A stretch of DNA of 64,000 bases from Calliopum simillimum (taxonomy: Eukaryota; Arthropoda; Insecta; Diptera; Lauxaniidae): the NCBI GenBank assembly GCA_951812925.1, contig OX638368.1, positions 112,119,309 to 112,183,308 on the forward strand. The letters are read 5' to 3'. This document shows, piece by piece, positions 1 to 11,451 of this stretch; position 1 is the first letter of the stretch, and the number at the start of each line of letters is the position of its first letter. Under the pieces are notes generated by a model that did not search any database, had not been told where the DNA came from, and saw nothing but the letters and a program-made list of their open reading frames with translations. The translations under genes and the position numbers were made by a program.

Positions 1-1032
1 TAAAATTTTCAACTTAGTTTTATTGATTACTAGATGAGTTATTAACGTTTGTCTTCTTCGCATAAGTAAAAGATGTTTCTAAGGTTTTCTTGAGTTTATT
101 TGTGGCATTAGGTATGTGCTATACCTACTGCATCCAAGCGTGAAAGTATTTTCTTAATTGATTAATTTCTTTTTGTATTTACACCTTAGGGCATAATGCA
201 CACAATCATATGCTAATGGTATCACTAAAAAATTTGTATATTCGGTAAGCTTTGAAGAATTCATTTCCAAGTTTAGGCATAAAATTTTCAGGAATGTGGT
301 GTAATAATTAGGAATAGTTTTGTTTTTTCGTTAAGTAATTAGATGCGTAAATGGTTACAGTTTGGCTAGGGAAATGTGCAGATCACACGTTGGGTGAAAA
401 GTGCCTACAAACTACTTGATTTGTGAATACTTTAATTTTAATTTGATAGTTTTGTCTGGATAAATTGCAATTTAAAATATTTATGTAGAACGAAGGTTAG
501 TTGTCACTAAGTAGAAGAAAATTTTTCATCAGGTATTATAAATCAATAATATTGCATACCATGCAATAATCTTCCTGCTATAATTCTATGTTCTTAATCA
601 TTAATCATACTTTTCTGAAAAAGTTTTTATAATTCCAGAATTCCTAAATTCATTTGTTGTTGAACTTCAAAGACACCGCGTTTCAAGATAGAATGAAGGT
701 ACCAAAAATTTCCCAATTTTGCTTTACATCTTTATTTAATGACAAATAAATGTTTATTGATTTCTACATAATTCTTTATTATAATTTTTGAAAAAGCTTT
801 AAATTATGTACATCACGGCCTAAAAGATCTTTAGTGCAACCTCTTTTCCTATCAAAACAGTCTTAGGATATTTATGTATCTTATCATTACCATGCGGAAT
901 TTATTTTATATCTCCTATCAGGCTTAAGAGTTCCAGCACTATGGTATTGCAAGAACGGTACACATGTTCTGCTTTTTTCAAATCTCCTTCACACAGTCTA
1001 TACCAGAGTCATTTCACATTTATAGCAACTAT
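1..1032. other. AT-rich non-coding DNA, nothing recognised
   Basis: No reading frame of note, no RNA gene and no clear repeat was seen. The stretch is AT-rich with short poly-A and poly-T runs. It may hold old, diverged transposon DNA that cannot be recognised by eye. Confidence 0.6.
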
Positions 1033-1465
1033 ATAGAATTGCAAAATGGTCAAAATTTGATCACAAATGTATTAAATAATGTTGGTACCTTTTGAATAGT
1101 TTTAGTACATTTTTTGCTACCTGGTACAAAATAGAAAAACTTATTTATCGTCCCCGGAACAATAACAAATGTGAAATGAAAAGAAAACAAAAAAACATAA
1201 AGCTAGTGTCAGTCAGCTTTTTGTTTTTATCTTTGTGCTGTATCCTCTTTTGAGTTCTGCTTGGCCGCGTATATTGTAGTTATTAATATTGAAAAATTTG
1301 CGTTTATTTTTACCTGGCTTAATGGCAAAATATTAAAATAATTGTAACTTTGTGCACATTTACACACAAATACCTTTCTAATGGTGTATAATTTAAAGTC
1401 ATGCTTCATTTCTAAGATAGTGAAAAAGGTAGGACAAATTTTTCTCTTGCGTATTAATATATAGA
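1033..1465 (-). mobile_element. Non-autonomous Helitron-like element, copy 1
   Basis: This ~433 bp copy aligns by eye along its whole length with copies at 41,039-41,459 and 43,707-44,129. Read on the minus strand it begins with TC (TCTATATATTAATACGC) preceded by A. It ends in a hairpin (stem GGTC/GACC) followed about 11 nt later by CTAT, where other copies have CTAG, and then A/T. Helitrons are known to carry 5'-TC, a 3' hairpin, CTRR and insertion between A and T. There is no Rep/helicase coding, so any movement would need enzymes supplied elsewhere. The 60-codon frame inside it is a by-product of the repeat. The Helitron assignment rests on termini only. Confidence 0.6.
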
Positions 1466-2600
1466 TTAAGTCTGCATTGACGGTGTTTCAGTTAATTTTT
1501 TTTTTTATATATTAATTTTCCGCTAAGGTTTAAAATAGTTTCTATCTTCATTCGTTTTGGATTGATTAGCAGCTTGAATGCTCCTATGCTGTTAAGTATA
1601 TTCAATTTTGGGCCCAACAATGGAACATAGCTGCGAGCACTGTTTTAAGGTATTATCATTCCTTCTCCATGCAAAGCTTTCGTTGTTGTATACACAGAGA
1701 AAACAACATTGTCAAAAGTAGCAGAAACGTGGTTGTTTTAGCAACGTTCCGATCCAAATTTTGAGCATGGCTTGTTCGTAGCAGTTTTGACAGCGCGCGT
1801 TGCTAAATGAGTTTCAACTTCGTTCGTGAGTGATTTAACAACGCCCGTTGCAAAATAAAATTCCAAAAAAAAAAATTTTTTTTTCAACATTTTTTAATTC
1901 AAAATTTTTCCTGTCAACAACTCATTAGCAGTGTTCGTTGAAAAAAAAAACTTTATAAATATTTATAAATATTTATAAAGATTTTAACAAAAAGCGTTCG
2001 TTGAAACAAATATTTGATACTTGCGCACAAAAACTTTATAAATATTTACAAATATTTGGCTCATAATTGGCTCACTTTTGTTCTACACCCTTTATATACT
2101 TAAGCTTTACTCTCCAAGAAAATTCTATCAGCAATTTATCGGGGACGTGAGCAAGGAAGACGATAGCACTCATGAGATTGATTTTTATTATGCAAACATA
2201 GTGAATAGTTATTGGGGATGCTTGCCCCTTTCTAGGAGGCGCTTAAAGGGTTTTGGGCGCTTGAAGTCATCTTTTAACGTCGTATTCGTATTATAATTAA
2301 TGAAAAATTTTAACATAAAAAAGACTATTTTATATCCTGGATGTTTTAAATATTTTAGAAAAAAAAGGAAAAGCTACAATAATCTTTTTGCAACAAAAAA
2401 TTATTTTCCTTGGAGGGACTTTTATGTTTCGACGCTTAAATTCTTTTTGTGGCTCACTTGAGAAATTTTTGGTCTATTCCAGCAGTCAATTATTTCGGAA
2501 AAAAAAACTAGACAAATTACAGTTAAATCTTAAATCTACACTACATTACTTCCGTTAAAGCACTTCCGATGAGAATGCAGTGATACAAGAACTTATGCTA
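1466..2600. repeat. AT-rich DNA with GTTCGTTGAAA and TATAAATATT repeats
   Basis: Between about 1,690 and 2,060 the words CAACG(C/T)(C/T)CGTTG and GTTCGTTGAAA recur, together with tandem AAATATTTATA runs at 1,953-1,980 and 2,035-2,057. The left edge, TACACAGAGAAAACAAC near 1,690, resembles the end of the element at 32,753, but I could not find a matching right end. A 72-codon frame at 2,078-2,296 is somewhat less AT-rich than its surroundings but resembles no family I know. Confidence 0.4.
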
Positions 2601-3541
2601 GAAAACTTCCGCACAAAAGCGTGCGCCGGTAAATAGTTCTCACCAAAAGAAAAAAAAAAAAAAAAAAATAACAAGAAAGAACGACAATATAGCAGCGGCA
2701 AAAGAACTGTTGCTCACTTGCAAGCAGCAGCAAACACACAGCAACATAAGCAACAGCAAACATTCAAATGATTTAGCATACGGTGAGCAGCATAACCAAC
2801 GACCGACCGAACAAAACTCTGCTTAACTGATTGTGAGCGTAAAAGCGCAATCATTGCCCTCCTCCTCGCTTTGTCATTAAAAACCCAAAAGAGTAAGAGC
2901 ACAACGCAACGCATAGCAATGCGCGCAGGCGCACATTTCACTCTAAGCAAAAACATTTTAAGTGTAAAGCACATGGCAACGTTTGCTTGCTTTTCGTCGC
3001 TTGAGCGAAACTCATGAGGAAAGAACAACAAAAAATGAAAAAACCATAAACAATTTACTTCTTCTTTTGCTTTATTGCTATTTTTCGTTACATTTGCCGG
3101 TTGCGTTGAGTTTCTCTTTATGTTTTCTTTTACTCGGTTGCTTTTCCATCCCATCCAAACATTCATTCATTCAGTCAGTGCCAATGTTCTTTTACTCAGC
3201 TTTAAACTTAAGTTTTGAGTCATCATCGTTGTGGTGGTACTAACTTTGAGCGCTCTTAAGCTTTGAGCCAATAATCAGCCCAACAAGCATGCGCTCCAGG
3301 TTTTGGTAGAAAACTACTTTCATTCTATTGACGATAGCAGCTGGAATTCATAACCATTGCCATTGTCAAGGCGATAGCACGAGCAACGCGCTTTACCAAA
3401 GTAGAAAATTGAACAATTGAATTTCTTGGCAGCAGCAGCAGTGTTGGTGGTATCTTCTTTCTACGACACTAGCGTCTTCAGCAATAGCAGCAACAATAGC
3501 TGGCAGCAGCAACATTTTTGTAGAAGAAAAGTCTTCAAACT
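2601..3541. other. Unique, less AT-rich block upstream of promoter candidate
   Basis: After a long A run (2,648-2,668) the sequence becomes less AT-rich and is full of short CAG, CAACA and GCAAC words (2,690-2,765 and 3,430-3,515). No transposon family of the window is present. Such blocks are typical of retained non-coding DNA near fly genes and may hold enhancers. A 150-codon frame on the minus strand here is low-complexity and shows no domain. Confidence 0.4.
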
Positions 3542-3580
3542 TATATAACTACTTATTAGCTCGGAGTATGCTTTAGTTAT
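3542..3580 (+). promoter_or_regulatory. Candidate TATA/initiator core promoter
   Basis: TATATAA lies at 3,542-3,548. About 31 nt downstream is TTAGTT at 3,572-3,577, one base from the arthropod initiator TCAGTT, with the A at 3,574 as +1. The spacing fits a TATA-plus-Inr promoter. I see no clear downstream promoter element at +28 to +33. In AT-rich DNA a TATA word is common, so the case rests on spacing and on the exon-like stretch and splice donor that follow. Confidence 0.3.
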
Positions 3581-4043
3581 TCGGTCACCTTTCTACGGTC
3601 AAGTTCGCTTTTCTACTCTCCTGCGAAACGTAAAGAAGAGAAAATAAAAAATTAGATTGGATAAAGCAGTTAATTGAATATTTTAAAAAATTCAACAAAT
3701 AAAACGTCAGAAAGGAGACCAGCAATATTTTGTGAAAAATTTAAATTACTTTTTTATAAAACATGTTAAAGCAGTTGATTCTTACATGAGAACTACAATT
3801 TGAAAAACAGTGTTTTCAGCGCAATAACAATAAACTGAGCATTATTTAAAAAAAATATACAATTCAAAATTTCAAAGTTTTAGTGCAATTTGTTTTTAAA
3901 GCAAAATAATAATAATTTTGAGTTTTCAAAATTTATTGTGAAACATTTTAAGTGAAAGAAATATTTTGAAATCTCAGAAACAATACTGGCAGTAACTGGA
4001 TTATTTTGCAGTGTAAAATTGCTGATTTTCAAAAGAAAAAAAA
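3574..4043 (+). other. Candidate non-coding first exon (5' UTR)
   Basis: The ~470 nt after the promoter candidate has the character of a fly 5' UTR: A-rich, free of the window's repeat families, with recurring short words such as AGTGAAA, GTGCAA and GTGAAA. It ends in AAA|GTGAGT, a good splice donor, with GT at 4,044-4,045. It contains short upstream ATGs but no long frame. If real, the coding exons lie downstream, beyond a long intron. It could equally be ordinary intergenic sequence. Confidence 0.28.
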
Positions 4044-4279
4044 GTGAGTTTTATTTATTCTTAAAATTTGTGCAATTTAAATAGAAATTTTGATTGTGTC
4101 TGAAACTTGCTAAATTGAAATTGTTAAACTGCTATATAAAAGAGTTAAAGCACAAGCCTACGTATGTGAATTTCCAAGTTTTTAAGTTTATTTTGAAAGC
4201 TTCACGCATAAATCGAGCAGTTTTCTTGACGAAAATAAAATAAAAAAAATTTCAAAGTCTTTTGTTGTCCCAAAATTTT

Positions 4280-6145
4280 TGACAAATCTGCCCTTCGATG
4301 CAACTTACAACATACGAGTTATATTTGTTACATTAACCTTTGCATGTCCTTTACAATATCAAAGTTTGAGGGATGGCCGCTGTGAGAAATGCAATTTATT
4401 TTTGGTATTCATGCAGTTTCAGCTTGACGTATGAGTGACCTTCACAACAGGATTTTTATTTTAATTTTTTTAAAAATTATTCCAAATCTGTCAAATTATA
4501 TTTAAACTATGGCCTTTCTTCAAGAAAATTCAAAAAATAATAAATGAAAAGAATAGTGTATATAATTTTGCCACAAGTTACGATTTTATCACCTCAATTT
4601 ATTCAGAAAGTCTTTAAAAAATATTTTTTGAGTTTGCAAAAAATTAACTGTCGGTACTCTCATTGATTTTGGCAGGTTTTTGTGAACTTCTGTGATTTTC
4701 GAGGGACTTGCGCATTTGGTATGAGGTTCATTATTTTACAAAAATAAATCAAAAAATAAAAGTAAGAAACTTCTCCTGAAGAAACTTAAAACCCAAAGGA
4801 AACGTGGGGAAAATTATGAATTAAATTAAATTTTCGTTTTATTTGCATTAATAACCATTATGACCGTAGCCTAAGCTTTTCAGCATAACCCTAAAAAATG
4901 TCAACAATATATTGGTATGGTAATACAACTTTAAATAATAGCAAGAATCATTTAAACTGAAAAAAAGTTTTTTATTAGCTACCAACAATGAAAATACATT
5001 AATGGTTGGATGGCCGATCAACTGATTAACGCATTTTTCACAAAAAATTATTGAAAAATTGAATGAAAATTTTCACATTAACCATTCTGTGTAAAAGATT
5101 GAATTTGTTCATTAACTTTTTTTTTTTAAATCAATTTCTGTTTAGTCTGGATTTGCTAGAAAAATATGTTTGTAGCTAAGAAAATTTCAAATGTCATGAG
5201 TTCAATGAGTGGTTTTTTATTTGCTGGTTATTCTCCCAAAAAATTAGCACAGTTTTTGTCAACTTGTATGGTTTAGCTCTAAGCTTTCTTAATAAATCTA
5301 AGCTCCGATACAACTTACAATATATAAGCCATATATGTTACAGTAACCTCTGCATGTTCTAGACAATTTCGAAGTTTGATTAGAGGCCTCGAAAAAAAAT
5401 GTTCTTTATTTGGCAGTTCTGCCTTTTAAGTTTGACGTATGAACAACCAGCAATTTTATTTTTCATCGATTTAGAGAATTTTTTATTATTATAGCTGAAA
5501 TGATGAAATCAGTGCTTTCAATGCTTAAAAATTATTATTTGCTTGATATTTTTAGCTAAAAAAATTTTGCATATCATGAGATTAATAAACTGTTTATGGC
5601 TTTCAAGAAATAAATTTTGATTTATGTATACTTTTATGGCTTAGTAATAGTTTTTCTTAATAAATCTGCACTTCGATGTGACTTACGATATTTGAGTCAT
5701 ATTTTCTAATTAAATTTGTCCATGTCTAGTAATAATTTCGACGTTTTGAAAGTGGCCCTTATAAGAAATCAGCAAACATAATTTTTTTAATATGCAGCTT
5801 AAGTTTGACGTATGAGTATCCTTTAATAAATTATTTCAATTAAACAGTGCAAAAAATAATAATTACTTAATATTTCTAGCTAAAAAATTTCAAACATCAT
5901 GAGATTAATAAACTATTTTTGGTTTTCAAGAAATAAGTTTGATTTTTGCATACTTTTATGGCTTGGTCAAAGTTTTTCTGAATAGATCTGCACTCCGATA
6001 TAACATATGATATTTAAGTCACATTTTCTATATAAATTTGTTCATGTCTATTAATAATTTCGACGTTTTGAAAGTGGCCCTTATAAGAAATCAGAAAATA
6101 TCATTTTCTTAATATGCTGCTTAAGTTTGACGTATGAGTAACCTG
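4280..6145 (+). repeat. Diverged tandem repeat array, ~320-370 bp units with TGACGTATGAGTAAC box
   Basis: Related units are seen at about 4,285-4,440, 5,296-5,448, 5,663-5,821 and 5,984-6,143. Each begins with AATCTGCNCTCCGATRNAAC-like sequence, runs through a CATGT...ACAAT..TTCGA..TTTGAA stretch and a GGCC word, and closes with TTTGACGTATGAGTAACC or a one- to three-base variant. The last three boxes (5,433, 5,806, 6,128) are 373 and 322 bp apart. The first (4,425) is ~1 kb upstream, so a unit may be too diverged to see. The box is much better conserved than the rest. Confidence 0.7.
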
Positions 6146-7353
6146 TAATAAATTACACATTTCAATACAATGAGTTATTCTTTAAATTTATGACATAAAA
6201 GTCACAATCAGTGCAATAAGGAATGAGTGAATTAGCTTTTTATATTCAGGGCTTCTTAGCATTTCATATTGCATGCCTTTTATTATGTTCTTGAATTAAA
6301 CGTCATATTTATTTATTCCTTCAAGCTAAACAACAAATTTTCTAAAATTAACACTCATAATATAGAAAGCATACAATCTTAGAAACATTAAAAATTTTAC
6401 AATAATTTTTAAAAAATTAGAATCAACGATTTTTTTCACTGCAAAATTACTAACAAAGTGATATCCTTGCAAATATGTAAAGAAGAAAAAAAACAAAAAA
6501 ATTGCAACATTTCTAAAAGACCAATGTTACAGTGCAGCACAACACATAGCATAGCCTTGCCTCCGGCATACAATCATCAAGCCAACCCTAACATTCATCT
6601 TCCACACCATTTACATATCACAATTTAATTTGTTTGTGATATGTTGCAGACAGCTTCAACTACTGTTTATGCAACAAACTGTAATGCTGCAATGTAACGA
6701 AAAACCCCTCACATACCGCACAGCTCGGCAAATGCGTCAACGCGCACTACATGCTACGATTTGTAGCGACAACAAATTTGTTATAGGTAACTTAAGCTGA
6801 AACAAAAAAAAAAAAAAAAATAAAAAATAGAAAAAAAATTTATAATGAAAAGCCTTAAGTTATTGGTAGCGCTGCTACTACTCCTCAGGTGTCCTAAGAA
6901 AGTGCACTCTGCAACATTTAATCGTTGCTTGGCAAAAAATAGCGAAAAAAAAGAAAAGCTACACAATTTGTAAAATTCGCACAAATCAAACAGCGCTGCC
7001 AACGAAGCGATGCTGCCTTAGCTTTTCAATCCAAGTGCAATTATGAACATGTCCGCAAATTGGACTGACATACAAGGTACTACGACGTCGACGTGTGCCC
7101 GGAATGATTAGAATGCCAGCGTATTGTGACGATGGTGCTGATGATTAGTTGGTAAATGCAGTTATCTGGGTGCACTTGAAAAAATAAAAAGAATAAAATG
7201 CGTTATTTTAAGCAGCCATTTAAGAAAATTGAATTTCTTGCAGAGCATGCAATAGTTAAGAAAACTCATGTTGATAATTGCTTTTTGTGCATATCGAATA
7301 ATAGTAATTAGCCACGAAGTTTAAAGCCAACAAAATTTTTAATATGACTTCTT
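6146..7353. other. Unique block with CA-rich and poly-A stretches
   Basis: From about 6,500 to 7,160 the sequence is less AT-rich and unlike the repeat families elsewhere. Long A runs lie at 6,486-6,500 and 6,801-6,838. Nothing that looks coding was found. Confidence 0.4.
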
Positions 7354-7370
7354 GTTACTCATACGTCATG
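7354..7370 (-). repeat. TGACGTATGAGTAAC box, minus strand
   Basis: GTTACTCATACGTCATG is an exact reverse complement of the box that closes the 4.3-6.1 kb units. The flanking DNA is AT-rich and diverged. About 140 bp downstream lies the first copy of another conserved word, ACGAAAGACTTAAGACACAA (7,493-7,512). Confidence 0.7.
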
Positions 7371-7492
7371 TTAGGCAAAATAAAGTATTTGTTTTAATAC
7401 AGATCAATTTCCACGTAATTTTATTTATAACGCTTTATTAGACTTGATATTAGCTGCTTGAGCAATGTTACATATAAATTTTTATGTCAACA

Positions 7493-7710
7493 AAACGAAA
7501 GACTTAAGACACAAACTTGATACAAGAAATTTTGATTAACTACATAAATACAATATATTATGAACTTAGCTAAGTATTTCATATTCAAATGACATTTTCG
7601 AAACGGAAACATTGTCGAGAAATATTATTTAATGCTTTTTTTATTCAACTGAGTGTTTTCCTTTAATTAGCAATATTTTGAAAATGAAAGACTTAAGCAA
7701 CAAACTTTCA
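7493..7710 (+). repeat. Two copies of the GAAAGACTTAAGCAACAAACTT word
   Basis: GAAAGACTTAAGACACAAAC at about 7,497 and GAAAGACTTAAGCAACAAAC at about 7,686 share a ~24 bp word. The same word occurs at about 22,919 and, weaker, at about 63,229, always on the plus strand. The DNA between the copies does not match, so the word marks either the end of a short repeat or a conserved binding site. Confidence 0.45.
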
Positions 7711-7740
7711 TGTATGAAACTTGTGTTTCTTTAACTTTGC

Positions 7741-9228
7741 GCAAAGTTTTAAGAATGTTTAGGTTTTGTATTTCATTGTTTTTTTTTTCAACAAAATTTC
7801 GACTATAAAATTGGTATTGTATTGTATTGTAAAATCAAAAATTTCTGCTGTGTATGCATCTTAAAATGCAGTTTTAATGAGCAAATGTCAATTTGACTTG
7901 AACTTGGTGATTGTTGGCGCTTCGCTGAATGTTGTTGAATAGCTGCAGTCAGCAATCAGTATAACAAAACTTAACTTTAACTTCCTACTGCCAACAACAA
8001 CAACAACAACACAAGTTCACAAACAGTACCACAACAACAAGAACAACATAGCAGTCTTACATCAATCAGTGGTGCGTTCGTTGTTCATCATCATTACGTG
8101 CATCATTTGCGCACATTAGAATTTGTCTGTTTGTCTGCTGTATGTACACACAATGAGCAGCAGCAGCAACAGCAACTGCGATAGTGGCAGCAGCGGTTAA
8201 TTTTGCGCAAAATTAATGCTTGCTAACAAATTACAATTGTTGCTGACCACATTACAGCAAACTATAGAATGAAGCAGCAGCAACTATTGCTGTCGCACAC
8301 CACACTGTAATTCATTTGATCATTGAGTTAACTGTGCGCTAGTTTAGTTTATGATCAATTGTATTCAGTTACTCATTCAATTCATTTTGTCCAGTCAGCC
8401 ATGCATTCATCTATCCATCTATACCTTGGTTGTGTATGGAAAATCTTTTCCACAAGTTTTCATTCATTCAAGAAACAAATTGTCTAACCGCACTTGTATG
8501 TCGTCGCGCTCTTTTTTCACTTCACATCTCAACAGCGGGAGAGTTTTAGCTTTTTTTTTTATCATTTTATAGAAAACTTTTACAATTTGTCTGGTTGTTG
8601 TTGTTTTAATTTTTATTTCCTATACAACGGATTTTTGTCTTTGATTCTGTCTGTTAGATAGGAAGTCGTTTATAATTTCTACACGCGTATAAATTGTTGA
8701 ATTTGTTTGAGTTCAGCTTGTGTGCTTGATTTGTTGTTGGCGATTTTCATATTTCTATTTCTGTAATGTTTTTTTTTTTTTCTTTTTCTTCTCAACATAA
8801 ACTGTTTTAGTTAATTTGTTGTTGTTATTGTTGTTTTGTAACAGAAATCATAGATATTTTTTTTTAACTGCTTACAGTTTAACCACTTCCGCTACGCTGG
8901 CAGTTACTACCAGTTAATGGATGTAGCTGGCAGCGTCGCAAGTTAAAAAAAATGGGGGAAAAAAACCGAGAAATTATTTTAATTGCATGCGGCTGTCATT
9001 AGAGATCTTAGAGATTGGGATTGTTCGAAGTTTGCTGATGATTGAATTAAATAAATCATTTATTTTACTTCACCCATTTTGGGCTAACTGTACAGTATTT
9101 TGTGCGAAACACCTAAAAATTATAAAAAAACCTTAAAAAAATGGTTTGTACTTCCCTTATCTTTTAAGAATCTGCAGTTATTTAGATTTATGATGATTTC
9201 GCGATGAATATCCAATTTATAATATTTA
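7741..9228. other. Unique block with (CAA)n and CAG runs
   Basis: A (TATTG)n run lies near 7,813-7,830. (CAA)n is at 7,993-8,012 and 8,030-8,048, with CAG-rich runs at 8,157-8,196 and 8,265-8,290. Long T runs lie near 8,550 and 8,770. Short reading frames here are low-complexity. No transposon feature was seen, so this is probably native non-coding DNA. Confidence 0.45.
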
Positions 9229-9980
9229 CACCAGAAAAAGTATGAAATTTATTCCAAAATAGTTTAAAATTAATACTTTTTTAAATATTGTTCTATATAA
9301 ATACTTTTTTGTATTAAAATTCAACTAAAATGTGAGCAATCAATGAATTTTGAACTAAGCTATTTTCTATAATTCAAAACAAGCTAACAAAGATTTTTTG
9401 TAAAATAAACATTTGTATAACTGACAAATTTTATTTAGGTGCGACTGAAATTTTTTGTGTACGGCTACATATGGGAAAATTTCATTTTAAATTTTCTTTT
9501 CTACGTTAATGATAAATTTAGTGTATACGTATAGATAGCTTCTGTAAAATTTTCCAATGAACACAAAAAAAAAAAATATGTAGCTGTGCACAAAAAATTT
9601 TAGTCGCACTTAAAAAAATTTTTCAGTTATACAAATGTTTATTCACTTATTTATAAGCTGCCAATTTTTAACTGTACACGAAAACAAATTTGGTCGTTTA
9701 CAAAAAATTTTTGTTAACTTTCCTTGAAATAAGCTGAGTTCAAAATTCATTTATTGCACATTAAAAATTTTTGTCTATTTTTAAAACCAAAAAGTTTTTA
9801 TATCAAAATGCTAAAAGAATTATTAATTTTAAACTATTTGGAATAAATTTTATACTTTTCTTGAATAAATTTCAAATTTTTTTTGGAAAAATATCGGGAT
9901 TCAATACCAAAAAATTTTAAAATCAATAAAATCAAAAGGAATCAAAAGTAAGAAAAGCAAACTATCATTTTTAGTGTGTG
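9229..9980. mobile_element. Foldback element, ACACTAAAAA family, palindromic copy
   Basis: The two halves are reverse complements around about 9,520. GTATGAAATTTATTCC and TTTAAAATTAATAC at 9,240-9,285 mirror 9,815-9,865. GGTGCGACTGAAATTTTTTGTG (9,438-9,459) mirrors AAAATTTTAGTCGCACTT near 9,592-9,610. The right end runs on to TTTTTAGTGTG at about 9,980, the family terminus. The left end is truncated by comparison. No coding capacity was seen. Relatives of the arm are at 11,565-11,745, 20,820-21,115, 42,366-43,484 and 45,254-45,450. Confidence 0.6.
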
Positions 9981-10061
9981 GGGTTTCAATATGGAAAGAA
10001 ACTAACCCAAGCCGTTTGAAACAGAAATGAGTGAGAAGAAAATCGGGAACTCAATTATCTC

Positions 10062-10214
10062 CATATCGTCGGCTGAGTATTATTTTGCCGTTAAAGCCGT
10101 TTCGTTGAAAAAGCAAAAGCAAATAGCTTGTGCTCATCTCTACAGAAGTTATGTGCTTTTGCTTTTTCAACGAAGTGGAGTTTACGGCAAAATAATGCTC
10201 AGCCGACGAATATG
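10062..10214. repeat. Long perfect-looking hairpin (about 62 bp stem)
   Basis: CATATCGTCGGCTGAG at 10,062 pairs with CTCAGCCGACGAATATG ending at 10,214. The match continues through ATTATTTTGCCGT and CGTTGAAAAAGCAAAAGC, giving a stem of about 62 bp with few mismatches and a loop near 30 nt. Its surroundings match 11,735-11,815, where the hairpin is absent. It therefore looks like a small inserted foldback element, or a hairpin RNA gene. Frames seen on both strands are mirror images of the same stem. Confidence 0.6.
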
Positions 10215-10733
10215 AACTAGAAAAAAAAATATGCTCATCAGTTTGAAACAGTTTCATTGCAAAATATCTTTCTTGTAGTAACGAAAATTTAAGTAAAAGG
10301 AAATTCGAAGTAAAACAAGTTTTGCAATTTTTAATTTAGTCTCACACAAAATACACTTTTTGGTATCAACAAAGTTTTTTTTTAGCTGTACAAATTTTAG
10401 TTGTGCACGAAAAACTTGATCGTTTACAAAAAGTCTTTGTTTGATGGCTCCAAAAATATGAGAATTCTGAATGGAAAGATAACAAGATAACATCCTAACA
10501 TTGATACCCTAAGTGCATGAAGACAAAAAGGGAAGTAATATGGCTATGCACAAAAACAACATTTGCAAAAAAAGATCTTGAGCTTAATTCCAAAATATTA
10601 ATTTTTAAATCACTTAATTCCGTTACTTCAAAACCATTCTAGAAAAATTAAAAAAGAAATGTCTAGATTTCCCTCGAATTGACAGTAAGAAACGATCAAA
10701 AAACAAATTTTATGAAAAGTCTAATTTTACATA

Positions 10734-11244
10734 TGAAGCACTCCATGCCAAGTGTACCAAGTCTCCGATTTCGCTCAAATTTGGCAATATGGTAGATCCG
10801 GTGTGCAAAAACAACAATCCGGGAGGATTTGGTCCTAGTACCATTTGTTGTTAAAATACAGGGTGTTAAAGTTGTCGGTTTTAGTCATTTTCATGAAAAG
10901 AGTGTTTTTTCAAAAATTAATAGCTTACACTAAAGTTTGTAAATTGATAAATCTAAGGTTATTTTTAAGTGTACAAAATTTTGGTGAATAAAATTTTTTT
11001 CACCAAGTAATATTTTTTTATATAAAGAACATTTCAAAATGAATGGGACTATAAACTTAGATTTATCAATTTACAAACTTTAGTGAAAGCTATAAATTTT
11101 TGAAAAAACACCCTTTTCATGAAAATGACTAAAAACGCCTGTATTTTAAAAACAAATGGTACTAGGACCAAATCCTCGCGGATTGTTGTTCTTGCACACC
11201 GGATCTACCATATTGCCAAATTTGAGAGAAATTGGAGTGCTTCA
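10734..11244. mobile_element. Foldback MITE with TGAAGCACTCC ends and CATA duplication
   Basis: The 511 bp element starts TGAAGCACTCC and ends GGAGTGCTTCA. Long arms follow: GGCAATATGGTAGATCCGGT at left pairs with ACCGGATCTACCATATTGCC at right, then GGTACTAGGACCAAATCC, TTTTCATGAAAATGAC and AAATTGATAAATCTAAG. Arms are ~230 bp and the loop ~90 bp. CATA flanks it directly on both sides (10,730-10,733 and 11,245-11,248), a likely target-site duplication. No transposase is present; the superfamily is not identified. Confidence 0.8.
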
Positions 11245-11451
11245 CATACCTATACAGTCAGTTAAAAAAAAAAATTTCATCTTAGAATTCCATAGATGTC
11301 TAAATTTATATTTGCTATATAGCAACATTAGGAAAAAAATATCTGTAGTTACTCAGTTTTAATCTAAACAACACAAAAACTGCACATAATCATTTCTAAA
11401 TTAATTTATAGCTTTGCTTAAAAGCAGTTCCAAAGCTGGCGTATGATAGAC

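Noticed and set aside
2078..2296. 72-codon frame with higher GC content
   Set aside because: It starts from a non-ATG codon and resembles no protein family I know. It was kept only as a remark in the surrounding block.
2714..3166. 150-codon minus-strand frame upstream of the promoter candidate
   Set aside because: Composition is low-complexity (Cys/Ala/Leu from CAG-type runs, Lys/Asn from A runs), with no domain and no codon bias. It is mirrored by a plus-strand frame.
10027..10257. Similar short proteins on both strands
   Set aside because: They are the two sides of the 10,062-10,214 hairpin; their likeness reflects the inverted repeat, not a gene pair.
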